Positions 53,460-64,000 of a stretch of DNA of 64,000 nucleotides are shown in pieces. This stretch comes from Rhodocollybia butyracea (taxonomy: Eukaryota > Basidiomycota > Agaricomycetes > Agaricales > Omphalotaceae), in NCBI GenBank assembly GCA_015501585.1, contig JADNRY010000252.1, positions 1 to 64,000 on the forward strand, in the 5' to 3' direction. Numbering within the stretch: the first letter of the stretch is position 1; every line of letters begins with the position of its first letter. The notes beneath the pieces are model-generated. The model did no database searches. It had not been told where the DNA came from and saw only the letters and a program-made list of their open reading frames with translations. Position numbers and translations under genes: made by a program.

Positions 53460-53844
53460 ATGACCTTCAAATATACTTTGACACCAATTCCATCCAATAT
53501 CTTCAGCCCTTCAGCTTCATCGACCAAGTTAATCCCTTCTTGTACACCTGTCCAGTCCGCACCATCGTCACACCCTCCGTCACCACATCTTTCTCCCCTT
53601 TCCCTTCCACCTTTGCCATTATCCGCAGCCCAGATTGAACAGAGGGAAGGGAGCGGTGATCCTATTCTCGTGGGCAGGTGCGGTGAGGCAGAGATTCTAA
53701 CCCAGACTCTCCAGCAAGGTGAGTATGATGCCCTGTGGTTTGATAGTGTTTCTCACGACAATCCTCTGCAGTCTCAGAAAAGGAGGCCGTGTCAAGAACG
53801 TCCTGGCATGGAAGGCCGGGTGCTTTATTCATCAACAGCTAGGT
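53460..53844 (+). CDS. Hypothetical protein, weak support
   Basis: An ATG at 53460 opens a Ser/Pro-rich frame (HPPSPHLSPLSLPPLPLSAA). A well-formed intron of about 54 bp (GTGAGTATG to CTCTGCAG, about 53719-53772) can be removed to join it to a short second exon ending at the TAG near 53842. No domain is visible. Upstream exons are possible. Confidence 0.25.
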
Positions 53845-54006
53845 GCAGGTTTTAGTCTCTTTCCAAATAGTTCGTAGCTCGTCACCCTTCGATCAAATTT
53901 TACCATCAAATAAGGATACAAGTATTGTATCGCTACCTACTGGCTATCCGCGCTCAGAGTATTTCGTCCCTCTGTTCCTTCCAGGTTCCTTCATCCGTTC
54001 TATTAC

Positions 54007-54345
54007 TTAACCAATACGCCGTCCTCCTTGCTCATCCTGCCAGTCCAAATCATCCATAGCTTTTTTGACAACATCGCTAGCCGTTCCGCGGACCACATAC
54101 ATCAGCTTTATCGTCTTTCTCATCGGCTCAAATTCCGTCAAAAACGTGAAATATTCCTGATCCAGGAGACCCTGCGCTAGTTTGAACTCGGCCGTCGAAA
54201 GCGAGGGTGGAAAGGGTATATGGACCTCATTAATTATAAGAGAGCGCCGGAGAGCGACTATTGAACCAAGCATGATGTTCATAGACGGAGAGGTGACGAC
54301 ATATCCATAGCATAGTATCCCACAACGACTACAGAGTGTGTAGTA
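54007..54345 (-). pseudogene. Secreted-protein family, C-terminal half
   Basis: Minus-strand frame starting abruptly near 54345 and reading LCYGYVVTSPSMNIMLGS, then DQEYFTFLTEFEPM to a stop at 54007. It matches the C-terminal half of copies A and B. The missing N-terminal half appears 6 kb away at 60383-60739, on the other side of a DIRS-like element. Its 3' flank resembles that of copy A. Confidence 0.75.
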
Positions 54346-54580
54346 TGAGCCTGATGAGGAATGAGTCAGGTGACATACATTATTCTACGGCATGCGGCAG
54401 AGACGACGTTACTTCACGTCTTCTCTGCTCCGCATATCTTTGAAAGTCTTGTGCTGTCTCAAAGCTGCACAAAGACCATTCAAAGTTTTTCAACGCTCTG
54501 TCCCATCTCTCTTTGCTATTTCTACGCGCTAATAATCTAAATACTTCATAATTTAATAGCTTTATACTCTCGCTTTTATT

Positions 54581-56289
54581 ATGGACACACCCCGCATCAC
54601 AAGAGACCCAACCCAGGACTTGGTCCCGGACTATAACACTGATCCAGATTGGGATGATTTCGTTAATTCATGTGTAACTGATGACAGGAATCGCGACGAC
54701 ATTGTAAAGGGTCTAATTGATTCATGGACAGCGCGACACGCCAAGACCATTCAGGCCTGGGAAGCCCAACTCGAAGTGGATAGAGAAGAAGAAAAGCGGT
54801 TAGCAGAGCTACGAGCTCAGACAGCAGAGCATGTACAAAGAGAAGCAGAAAAAGAGAAGGCAGAAGAGGAGAAGAAGAAGTTCAAACCTCCGCCTATGGA
54901 TCAAATGGCTTCAATACCCACTCACAGTCAAGCCTCTCCTCTCCCCTTTGCTCTGGAGAAAATGAGGAAATATGAGTTTGTCGAACTCTGGTATTTCGGA
55001 ATGGATGGCTGCGAGGAAGCTCGCATCAATTCTCTCGCTGAATCAACTACAGGATACGGCTTTGCAGCTGCCGGCGATGATGCCACCATTGCAGCGCTGC
55101 GGCCTCTGTCTACTCTCACTAAATCTCCAAAGGCTATTCCTGACGAACGACTTTCGTTCACTCATCTCTCGATAGCGAAAACCCTCTATATCCACACCAT
55201 GAATGAGGTTGGCTGGCCAGTGGAGTACATTAAAGCATGGGCTCATTTTTACACCATCCTAGAAAACCACCATTTCCGTCGAATAGAACCACATGGCGAG
55301 CAAGTCCTTGTGAAGTACCAAGCTCACATGAGACGTGACTGGTACCGCCTATTACTGGCGAAAAAGCCCGTTTTCAACGTCGCTCTCATCAATGAAGACC
55401 TAGTCTCAAAACTGGAAGATGACATTCTGAGGCAGATGCGTTTAGACTCCATGACTACAGTCCGTTTTTTCTTATTTTTATTCATCTCGATGAACCATTT
55501 ACTAACTATGTCTTTCATTATTCTCTCCTCAATGATTTTCTCTGTTCACATGAACAATGCACACACATGCATACGCATACGCATTCGCATAAACACTCAC
55601 ATAAACATTGCACAAATGTTCTTTCATAACTCGCATACCTGGTTTCATACTCATGCAGGTGGATGTTGGGACGTCGCCAGTCAAGGCTCCTTATCACGTT
55701 CCGCAACCTTCAACACCTAGTCGGAAGACATCAAGCGCTCTCCGCTCCACTCCTACAGCATCCCCGAGACCTCATCCCTACCGAAACCAGTCAGGAAAAA
55801 GCACGGTATGTTTAACCGCTTCAATCCCTACTATAAACCATCACTAACAAAATTAATTTCTACTCCTAATTCATTTCTCTTTCGCGTATTTGCTGCTCTC
55901 ACATACGCATACGCATATGCATCTGCTTGCCTTTTCCATTGGATCTTCAGGCTTCCCTCCCGCCCCAAGAGTCGTTTTTTCAAGTGAGCACAGACAGGAA
56001 ATCAGCCAAATCTGTCTGTGCAACGTGTCTTGGCATCTCCATCCACCAGGTCCAGAACTGCTCCTTACCTCACTTATGGAATGGCACCGAAGTTTTCGCT
56101 CAGCGACAAGGGAGGGAGCTATCAGCCCGGGGCACAGGGAAGCCAATCTGTCTTTACTTCAACCTTCCCAAAGGCTGCACCGACTCCTCCCACTCACAGA
56201 AGCACATCTGCAGTGGATGTGGGTCGCCGAGTCATGGAGCTCAAGCGTGTATTCGCGCAGAGAGCACAGACTCCTCTCACTCCGTATAA
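54581..56289 (+). CDS. DIRS-like Gag
   Basis: Exons about 54581-55460, 55659-55805 and 55951-56289. The first intron's donor is uncertain; the second is well formed (GTATGT to CTTCAG). A Glu/Lys-rich coiled coil (residues about 60-105) precedes a conserved block, RKYEFVELWYFGMDGCEEA to DDILRQMRLDSM. The last exon carries a zinc-binding tail with Cys/His residues, CLYFNLPKGC ... HICSGCGSPSHGAQAC, probably RNA binding. The end overlaps the RT frame, as in other DIRS elements. Confidence 0.72.
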
Positions 56290-58798
56290 AGTTGATGCAT
56301 GGGAGGCGATGCTATCCGAATCGGGTCTTGCCGCCAAATACCCAGATCTCGTCGGTTCACTGCGTCATGGCTTCAATGTTGGTATCCGCTCGATCTCGAC
56401 AACATCCGTCCCGCCGAATAAACCATCTATTGATACATTCGCCACAGAGTTTGACACTCTCATGGACAAAGAATTTGCCACAGGTCGATACCTTGGACCC
56501 ATGTCACAATATGAACTCGAACAGCTCGTTGGGCCATTCCAAACTTCACCTCCATCACTCATCCAAAAGCCGCACAAACCAAATTCTTTTCGGATGGTCC
56601 AAGACCTATCATTCCCTCATAGCCCTCGCAGTATCACCCAATCTATTAACTCCACTATCGAATCCTCTGACTACCCATGCACATATGGAACTTTTGCAGC
56701 AGTCTGTTTGCTCATTTACCAACTACCTCCAGGTTCTGAAGTGGCCTGTCGGGATGTCGTTGAAGCTTACTGTCAGGAAGTGAACATTTCCTGACTGACA
56801 AATTGGACACATGATTGAGCACATGATTGTCTCAATATTGTATTAATGACATTTGATAACAAACGAGTCATATGGTCTAATTTCGGGTGCAATATAATGA
56901 CCCGGAACCCGGAACCGGAAATGAATTATATTATATGAGTCAAAATGACTCGGAACATGACTCGGAATGACTCAATATGACTTAGGTAGCTAGTATAAAT
57001 ACCGCTCAGTAGATACATTGTACCCCAGCCTTGTTATTTTGGAACTATTATCTTTGTGCAGCATAGCTGTGAATTGAACCTTGATATGAATCTTAGTTGC
57101 TAACTGTGAATATCCAGAAGCATCACCAATTACCTGCTTACAACAGAAGAATCCCTGCTTATTACAGAAGAACCACCTTTACCTGCTCACCACAGAAGAA
57201 CTACTTTTACCTGCTTACCACAGAAGACATCACATCTGTTTGATCAGAATACCAGAATATTACCTGTTAACACAGAAGAACCATCGGAAACCACACTGTT
57301 AAATCAGCAACACCAAACTCGATATTGTAGTAAATCTGCCCAACGGGCCCATCGCTATACTGTACATTGGGAAGATCCAATTGTGAACGGATCTTTACAC
57401 TTACCGGGGTATTCCCCTACACCACTCTCAATGGCCAGGAGCCGCCGTTCGCTTGCGCGGTAGTGACTGTTTTGGTCTCGACACATGTCTCATGTTTGGG
57501 ATCACATCGGGTGGAGGCGTACATGGTTCCTTGGATGATGGAGGTGCCGATATTTTTCGATGGAAAGGAATGGGACCCATCTCCAAATGGAGCGATGACC
57601 ATTTCTTTGCACGAATCCGACGAGAGCATCTCATCGAATTCAATGAACGTCAAGCAGCCACTCGGCAACACATTCAAAGCATCGGTGGTCGTCAAACACA
57701 TGGCGGCTGGCTATGGTTTGCTGGAGGAATCCTACCATCAGATCTTGTGGAAGATTTTGACGAGGATTATGTTTTCCCAGTTGCAGACCTCTCACAATGC
57801 TCCTCATGCTCTGAGCATGATCGTGAGTTCTCATACTCCTTCGAAGACATTGACACACTCTCCGATGCTCTGGGTTTCATATGGGGAAGGACAAGGACTC
57901 TCCTTTTGCTCCATCATGCCCTTTCACGGGTTTCCTCTGGGATGTTCAGAACAGGACCGTTGCTCTCACTTCAACGAAAGCAGAAAAGTATCAGAATGCC
58001 ATTGCGGAATGGCAGAAGTCACGCACACACACATTGGAAGAGACACAGTCCCTTTATGGAAAGCTGCTACACACTTCCCTCATTATCCCTGAAGGACGAG
58101 CGTACCTCACCAACCTGGAGGCCTTCATGGGGGTTGCATCCCACAATCCTTTCATTCCACTCACTCCTCCCAGAGACATGCCCTCAGATATCAGATGGTG
58201 GAGCAATACACTCACCAAATCCCCTCTTCAGCGATGCCTCCCTGTCCCTTCTGAGGTCGTTGACCTCCACGCGTTCTCAGATGCCAGCTCAGGATTCGGC
58301 ATTGCTATCGTTATTCGCGGAAGGTGGAGAGCCTGGAAACTCATCAAGGGATGGGACACAGAAGGCCGGACCATTGCCTGGGCTGAGGCAATTGGCTTCT
58401 ATCTTCTTGTTCAAGCAGTTCTCAATGCCCATGCCCACTCCATCCACATCAAACTGTACGGCGACAACAACGGCGTTGTGGAAGGATGGTGGGCAGGACG
58501 TAGTTGTGACAAAAGGGTCAACAAGGTCTTCCGACTCATACACCAGCTCTTGGGACCCGTCAACGTTACTGTCCACTCACGATACGTACCAAGCAAAGAA
58601 AACCCGGCCGACAACCCATCCCGTGGCATCTATGCTAGCAAATCACTACTTTTGCCTCCCATTACAATCCCCACCTTCCTCGAACCCTTCATCGTTGACT
58701 TCGATCAGGATATCACCCCAACTGGATTTCTTCACCATGTCCCAAAATCCATTCCAAAGCTTGAGCTCAACCGCCGCAAACAACTCAACCACTTTTGA
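56018..58798 (+). CDS. DIRS-like RT and RNase H, split by solo LTR
   Basis: Frame 56018-56770 ends with motif A (ACRDVVEAY). After removal of the solo LTR and one target copy it resumes at 57405 in phase with RGIPLHHSQWPG, and reaches the catalytic GPISKWSDDHFFARI. A one-base shift at a GGGG run near 57876 moves it to the 57881-58798 frame. That frame encodes the connection and RNase H (HAFSDASSGFGIAIV, AEAIGFYLL, LYGDNNGVVEGW, SKENPADNPSRG). Only the LTR insertion is a certain inactivating lesion. Confidence 0.82.
56771..57399. mobile_element. Solo LTR (629 bp), 5-bp TSD CTTAC
   Basis: TG...CA ends (TGTCAGGAAG to GGATCTTTACA) with exact 5-bp duplications CTTAC at 56766-56770 and 57400-57404. 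Removing LTR plus one TSD restores the RT frame. A TATA-like AGTATAAATACC lies near 56992. The second half contains about five degenerate ~28-bp repeats of TTACCTGCTTACCACAGAAG (about 57130-57275). It is the product of LTR-LTR recombination of an element otherwise absent from the window. Confidence 0.9.
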
Positions 58799-59020
58799 GC
58801 AGCATGGGGATGAGCTCATCAACTCCAGCCTTTACTGGTGGGATTAATCCCACATCCTCTCAGTCACCCTCGCGGTTCAGCACTCTACTACGCTCTCCTA
58901 TCAGACCACCATCAAAGCGCTCAAGACCTATGCCCTACCGTCAGGACCTCCGCCCTGTCTTATTGGTATTACGTCCACACTGTATGGCGCCCGAACGCCT
59001 ACTGATGTGGCTTCCATTCA

Positions 59021-60067
59021 ATGGATCGCGCAGTTCAAATTCACTTCCTCTGTCAGAGGAAGAACTTACTGCGCGTATTCACTGTCATCTCTCATGCATA
59101 TGCAGAGAGCACCCTCGAAACGTATGGCTCAGGTCTGCTGGTTTTCCATGTATTCTGTGACATGAAAGGTATATCAGAAATTCAGCGTGCCCCAACTAGC
59201 ACTACGCTAATCTCAGCCTTTGTGGCTGCTCTCGCTGGAAGCTATTCAGGTGATACAATCTCAAACTACACTGCCGCTATCCACGCATGGCATGTTCTGC
59301 ATGGCCTAACCTGGTTGGTAGACCGTGATCAACTCAAAGCCTTGCTCAAAGGTAGTAATCGTCTCGCTCCACCAACATCAAAACGTCAAAAACGAGCGCC
59401 GTTCACTATAATTTTCTTACTAGCCATCCGTTCTGTCCTAGACCTCACAAATCCACTTCACGCTGCTTTCTGGGCATGCCTCACAGCCTCTTTCTACTGC
59501 ACCTCCAGGCTGGGTGAGTTCGTAGTGCCATCTCTCCTAGTCTTCAACTGTTTGCTACATGTGACAAGGTCACACATATCCACGGCTCGTGATCGCAATC
59601 AGCTCAAAACAACCTCCTTCCACCTGCCGTCGACCAAAGCTGCTCCAATCAATGGCGAAGACGTCAGTTGGGCAAAACAGGACGGCTTATCTGATCCCGA
59701 AGCGGCCCTGGACAATCACCTCATTGTCAATAACCCGCATATGTCAAACGAGGCGCTTTTCTCATACACCCACACCGACGGCAAACGAAGACCACTCACA
59801 CGCCGAAATTTCATCAAGTGTCTTGTAGATGCTGGTAAAATGGCGCAAGTGACAGTGCCTCCAGCACATGGAATCCGCATCGGCTCAGTCCTTGAGTATC
59901 TTCTCCGAGGAATGCCTTTTCCAGTCATGCAAGTTAAGGGCCGATGGGCTGGCCAATCTTTCACAAAATATCTCCGTCAGCATGCAGAGATACTAGCGCC
60001 CTATATGCAGGCAAACTCAGTTGTCCTCGCACAGTTCACACACATTGCGATGCCTCCTGTTCGATAA
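59021..60067 (+). CDS. DIRS-like tyrosine recombinase
   Basis: A recombinase of about 348 codons that integrates the circular cDNA in DIRS elements. An N-terminal SAM-like/core-binding part (TLETYGSGLLVF, ISNYTAAIHAWH) precedes the catalytic domain. There the first Arg is in CTSRLGEF, the His-x-x-Arg in HGIRIGS, the Trp in GRWAGQ, and the Tyr nucleophile most likely in TKYLRQH. The frame is unbroken and all catalytic residues are visible. The real start may lie further upstream, overlapping the RT-RNase H end, as is usual. Confidence 0.85.
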   Translation: MDRAVQIHFLCQRKNLLRVFTVISHAYAESTLETYGSGLLVFHVFCDMKGISEIQRAPTSTTLISAFVAALAGSYSGDTISNYTAAIHAWHVLHGLTWLVDRDQLKALLKGSNRLAPPTSKRQKRAPFTIIFLLAIRSVLDLTNPLHAAFWACLTASFYCTSRLGEFVVPSLLVFNCLLHVTRSHISTARDRNQLKTTSFHLPSTKAAPINGEDVSWAKQDGLSDPEAALDNHLIVNNPHMSNEALFSYTHTDGKRRPLTRRNFIKCLVDAGKMAQVTVPPAHGIRIGSVLEYLLRGMPFPVMQVKGRWAGQSFTKYLRQHAEILAPYMQANSVVLAQFTHIAMPPVR

Positions 60068-60256
60068 TCCATTTTGGTAAGTCCTTCATAGGTCATATGC
60101 TCCTACATTTCAGGGGTATCTGCGTTTCGCTTGATGCGTCGCAATGCTCCTACGGTTTTGGGTATCTCCGCTCACCTAGATTCCTCTGCTCCTAGGTATG
60201 CACTCACACCGCTGGGTCAAAGCACGAGATCAGAAACAGTGGGGTTTGTTGAGCCG

Positions 60257-60290
60257 CGTCGCTTGCGGGAAGCATTGCCTGCAAGCGACG
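60257..60290. repeat. Hairpin at 3' end of DIRS-like element
   Basis: CGTCGCTTGC and GCAAGCGACG pair perfectly around a 14-base loop, about 190 bp downstream of the recombinase stop. It may belong to the element's terminal repeat or RNA 3' end. Confidence 0.6.
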
Positions 60291-60382
60291 AGCCCGAAAC
60301 TTTAATATAGATAATACAACCTGCATAGTATCTAATAGTACATACAATAACCATCTAGACTAAAGGAACGAGCAGGCCATAG

Positions 60383-60739
60383 AGTACCTCCTTCGGGTCT
60401 GTAATAAAGCACTTTCGAGGGGTTGAATTTTTTTTTTGAAGTCGTCTGCTGATGTGTTACGAATTTCCGACCCGTGTCTTTCATTCCCCCCGCCATGGCA
60501 ATAAGTGCCTTATCAATGTGCTTTTGCGCCTCGGTTGAGACTATTACTGGCTGACCGAGTTTATCGAGTGTTTTCACTATATACGTGATATCGCGTCGTT
60601 CCTGGTTTCGAAAAAGTCAACAAAAACCAGAATCAACACATCATATATGTCTTACCAGCGTTGGCATAGCACATGCAGGGGAAATGAGGAATACGAAAAG
60701 GAGGAGAACAAAACCCAGCCAGTTATGTGCATGGAACAT
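60383..60739 (-). pseudogene. Secreted-protein family, N-terminal half
   Basis: Exon 1 60656-60739 (signal peptide MFHAHNWLGFVLLLFVFLIS, then PACAMPTL) and exon 2 from 60601 downward, with the family intron between. The frame reads TEAQKHIDKALIAMAGGM and VLYYRPEGG before leaving family sequence at about 60383. Together with 54007-54345 it accounts for one full family member. Simple joining leaves a one-base phase difference, so this is either one split gene with an indel or two truncated copies. Confidence 0.75.
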
Positions 60740-61876
60740 TGAAGAGGATAATCAAATACGATCCAGCTGTATGAGAGGAGCGTTGGAAGATACCAGAAAC
60801 AAAGCGGCGCGAGACGAGGGAACTGAACCAGTAGTTAGGGAAGAGTTTGCTCTTTCGTTTCATTTTTATCCCTTGATGCGTATACTTACACAACATGATA
60901 TCGCAGAAAAGATTTACTATCGATTATGTATTGCAAATTGACGAAACGTATCCTGGACCTGCCCTGGACTATTCAGAATGGGGAGATAGAATTCGCATCA
61001 TCATGCTTTTCGGTGCACTTCCCCAGACTTTTTCCCTACCTCTCCCCTGGCCCTCCCCCTCCAGCCCCCTCCCTTCCCATACTTACACTGGCAGGGAGAT
61101 GCTAAAACGTGTAGCCTACATTGGTGTCCACTTCTATACTTACAAGCTGCTACTGTAGCTGCCATTCCGCCTGCTTCGCCGTCTTCTTGGCCTACCTCAT
61201 AACTAAACTCAACCACTGGGCACTTTCCTCTCCAGACCCGCCGCCTTGAACTGTCCCTCAAGCGCTTTTCTTATGCTGTCTACTCGCCGCGAGCAGTGCT
61301 CACCACTATGTGATTGCACAGGATTTCAAAAATTTCAAAGATCTCTGCTGCTCAAAAAAAAATTCGTATCAAGAGTAATCAAAGTATATCAAGGCAGTGA
61401 AGTCGAAGATGTCCCTGCAATCGGAAACCCCCGATTATTTTTCTCAACAGGAAACAGCAGAACGGACAGAGAGGAAGCAGGATTTAGCTGGTTCCTCTAA
61501 GCTCTCGAATATTTTTAATTCGTGGTTGCTTTTGCGATAGTTTCAGCCTGTTTCAGGGCATATGTATAATCTAATACTCGAGTGAAGCTTTCTTCAGCGG
61601 GCCTATCAGAATTGGAACCAGGGTGGCAGTTGGTGGCTGACTTTGACTGAAATTTTGATCAAAATTGCCGGTATACGCACGACTCGTTGTAGCATAAAGA
61701 CAGTAAGTTGTTCAAATTTTCCCCCACTTCTGGGAAGCTCAATCACTCTGCTGGTCAGAGTAGGTATTAGGAAAAAAAACCTGCTCCACTACAACCCCAT
61801 CCCACCACACTCCCTATCTATTCAACATCGTTCTCTCGCGTTCACCTCTGTCCAGTACACTTGACCATCACTTACG
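60740..61876. other. Intergenic region with family promoter block
   Basis: 60853-60960 matches the promoter blocks of copies A and B. 61172-61200 (TTCGCCGTCTTCTTGGCCTA) recurs at 63941-63969. No gene recognised. Confidence 0.5.
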
Positions 61877-62475
61877 ATGCGCGTCAAAATTCCCTTCGCT
61901 TCCGTCCTTTTCGTTGCCTCCCTCAGTTGCATATGGGCAACGCCTATCGCTGTGAGTAGTAGGCTCTTTGATTTCAATGCGCAACCAGGGAGCTGATTTC
62001 GATATAGGTGGATCGCGGTAGCATGATACAAGAGCATTCCGAGTCTCACATGAACGAGCGAGCGACCCACGCAATTCAGGCTTGCGCTCCAATCCAGGGC
62101 AGCGGCGCGCTGGGTAAGAGAGGCCAGAAGCAAGGCACGTTGAAACCCGAGAAGCATGCGACTGTTACAGTCAAGTATGAAGTCGAGTCTTTCAAATTGA
62201 TTCAGGCGACAAAGGACGATGTGGATGAGCCGGTTTGCATCTTCATAACGGAGAGTTTTCACAAGAAGGGCATCACCCTTGACATGAAGATACCTAATTC
62301 GACCAATGTACTCCCCGTGGGTGCCATCGCAGTGTTTGAGTTCAAAGTCAAAGATAACAGTGATCCCGAGTCCGAACGAGTTACATTTAGTGGCACCTGG
62401 GATCCTAGAACGAGCTATGGTAGCCTGTGGCAATGGCAATTATTTTATGATAGCCAGCATGAATTTTTGTTGTAA
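61877..62475 (+). CDS. Small secreted protein, unknown function
   Basis: Two exons: 61877-61951 (MRVKIPFASVLFVASLSCIW, then ATPIA) and 62008-62475, separated by a 56-bp intron (GTGAGT to ATATAG) that falls right after the signal peptide. The product is about 180 residues. The mature part has a basic linker (GKRGQKQG) and then a beta-rich segment (KYEVESFKLIQATKDD, AVFEFKVKDN). I do not recognise a family. The intron position mirrors the CAMP family, but the sequences do not look related. Confidence 0.65.
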
Positions 62476-62700
62476 CCGTATGAAATTACTTCCAATTATG
62501 TGGGTGGTGGCCGCGGATCGGATCGGGATCCCAATAACTCCTACCCTCTCATCTTCAGCCGACCTTTCCATGTCTCGTTGGTATCCAAAAGGCCTTACCG
62601 CCTAGCTGTGTGCGGACTGGAGAATAATTGGCAGAGGCCTAGGCCGAACTCTTACCCAAGACCCGTATGCGTTTCAACCTAGTGTTTCGGAAAAACATTA

Positions 62701-62967
62701 CTACTTTTTACTCGAACTTGCATTCTCGTTTGCCCCCAAAGCTGCAATGGGTTCCATGCGAGACGTGGGATGAGCTGATCGCGAAGAGAAAGAGGAAGCC
62801 AGGTTGTGAGTTCCAGAACGCGCGTTGGACCGACCACCTGCAGCACTCGGTCTGGACGACTGAAGAGCTCGAAGACTCGTCGAAGCAAGACCCTGAGCAT
62901 TACTGACTGCCTGAGTCTGTGCGCCAGGCGCCGCGAGAGCCTCTCGTTCAGTATCCTTCTCAGTCAT
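62701..62967 (-). CDS. Hypothetical short protein, weak support
   Basis: A minus-strand 88-codon frame starting MTEKDTEREALAAPGAQTQA is Ala/Ser/Arg-rich and of low complexity. It has no domain and no defined neighbours. It may be a 5' exon of a longer gene or not real. Confidence 0.25.
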   Translation of the reverse strand: MTEKDTEREALAAPGAQTQAVSNAQGLASTSLRALQSSRPSAAGGRSNARSGTHNLASSFSSRSAHPTSRMEPIAALGANENASSSKK

Positions 62968-64000
62968 TTTGCGTGAAGAAGAAAAACTGGCGAGAGACGT
63001 GAACTAGAAAGGCGATTCTGCTGAGAATTCATCTGGATACTTGTCTGAACTATACGAAACGGGTTTGAAAAGGAATTTTGGACTATGGACGTGTTAATAG
63101 TTGAGGAAGAAAGCGCGCGCTTAAACAATGTGTCCAACGGTCACGCGACTCCGGGCTCTAATTCCCATCTTTCAGGAAACTACATATTCCGAGGCCAATT
63201 ACTACGCCACTGTCATCTGCACGCAAAGACGACGACTTGCTTCATCTCGACATGTTCCAACCTATCGTTCGCCGCATCTTCGCGCCATGCGTCCAGACTG
63301 GAACAACTTAATCACCACCCGTTTCACGAGAGACTCGCAGCTTTCTGCCCCTGCTTTTGCGCAAACCAGAGCAACATCCGAAATGAGACTGTGTAGAACG
63401 GAGAGTACCACTCGGCTGAGAAAGAACAGAGCAGGTGGTAAACCGGTAACGCCTTGACCAAGCTTGTCTTGTCTGGGTTCGAATCGACATCGCCGGTATC
63501 GCTATCCCTGTCCACAAATTTTTCCAAATCTCAGAGGCTACCTACTTTCGATATTGGGATCTTGTATGCTGTTATCGCGGCTTTACTGCGTTTGAATGAG
63601 CTTACAAAAGGACTTCCTGGCGACTCGGAGGTGTGTTTCGATGCACTGGACCTGTGCGTTTGTCATAACCGAACTGACTTTTTTTTCGTAGGATGCGTTG
63701 GTCGGCCAGGAATTCTTCACCCGACTCTCTCGCCCCATTCCATTCATCTGTGTCATCCTGACTATATAATCGCCGGGTGTTCATGCGACAATGTTAAAAT
63801 TTGCTTCCTCTAAGCAATAGGCAGCGTCAGCGCCCCAAAGTTCCCTTGGCCGCTGTCCATAACCGAACACACTCGCTCGACCCGCCATCAACGATACCCT
63901 GGTACACTACCACTCTCTCATTATCCCATCATCCCATCTACTTCGCCGTCTTCTTGGCCTACCTCATACCTCAAGGCCTCATACCCAACAATCCCGCCTC
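62968..64000. other. Right-end region, no clear gene
   Basis: Several overlapping frames on both strands, none with recognisable domains. 63941-63969 repeats 61172-61200. Confidence 0.4.

Larger units (their letters stand above)
54340..60382 (+). mobile_element. DIRS-like tyrosine-recombinase retrotransposon
   Basis: Order: gag with introns (54581-56289), RT-RNase H (56018-58798), tyrosine recombinase (59021-60067). RT plus a tyrosine recombinase instead of an integrase defines the DIRS class. It lies precisely between the two halves of a secreted-protein gene. The word AGAGT occurs at both borders (about 54335 and 60384), but DIRS elements usually make no duplication, so this may be chance. 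I could not resolve the split terminal repeats. A 629-bp solo LTR of another family sits inside the RT. Confidence 0.82.

Noticed and set aside
54335..60388. AGAGT as a genuine target duplication of the DIRS element
   Set aside because: DIRS elements usually integrate without duplication, the exact borders are unknown and a 5-base match can occur by chance; mentioned but not asserted.

Overview
The window looks like a retroelement-dense segment of a mushroom-forming basidiomycete (Agaricomycetes) genome. Host genes have short 45-70 bp GT-AG introns, Sec31 is split into about ten exons, and the mobile-element set is typical of such fungi: Ty1/Copia and Ty3/Gypsy elements, a Tad-like LINE, a DIRS-like tyrosine-recombinase element, hAT/MULE-like MITEs, and a probable TET/JBP-type dioxygenase gene. 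Organism and element-family assignments rest on motif recognition; no database search was possible.

Layout. Bases 1-37,300 are almost entirely mobile DNA and decayed genes. A Copia element on the minus strand (1415-7334) has a tandem, partly deleted second copy and a 5-bp target duplication (AAATT). Short inverted repeats and palindrome-rich islands flank it. From 9.8 to 14.8 kb lies a minus-strand coding remnant broken by at least two MITEs. One of these is a hAT-like MITE holding a nested MULE-like MITE, a telomere-motif minisatellite and a tRNA-like sequence, and a perfect 35-bp-arm palindrome abuts it. From 14.86 to 21.98 kb is a minus-strand multi-exon gene with a 2OG-Fe(II) dioxygenase fold. 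Its catalytic core is cut in two by about 4 kb of Copia-derived DNA (about 16.6-20.6 kb). A frameshifted Gypsy element (about 24.8-32.7 kb) runs directly into a Tad-like LINE (about 32.9-37.29 kb) that lacks its RT catalytic core and ends in a 40-A tail.

Bases 37,300-64,000 hold the host genes: a secreted protein (39.9-40.7 kb), an intron-containing tRNA-Cys(GCA), the COPII coat gene SEC31 (43.2-48.4 kb), and an expanded family of small secreted proteins. That family has two intact copies (49.1-49.8 and 50.9-51.6 kb) and two half-copies on either side of a 6-kb DIRS-like element (54.3-60.4 kb). The DIRS element carries a 629-bp solo LTR in its RT domain. Another small secreted protein lies at 61.9-62.5 kb.

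A recurring caveat: nearly every long reading frame, including SEC31, which I would expect to be intact, is broken by single-base indels. Many of these fall in homopolymers, and G/C runs are usually one base short. This points to uncorrected sequencing error, so many apparent pseudogenes may be less broken than they look.
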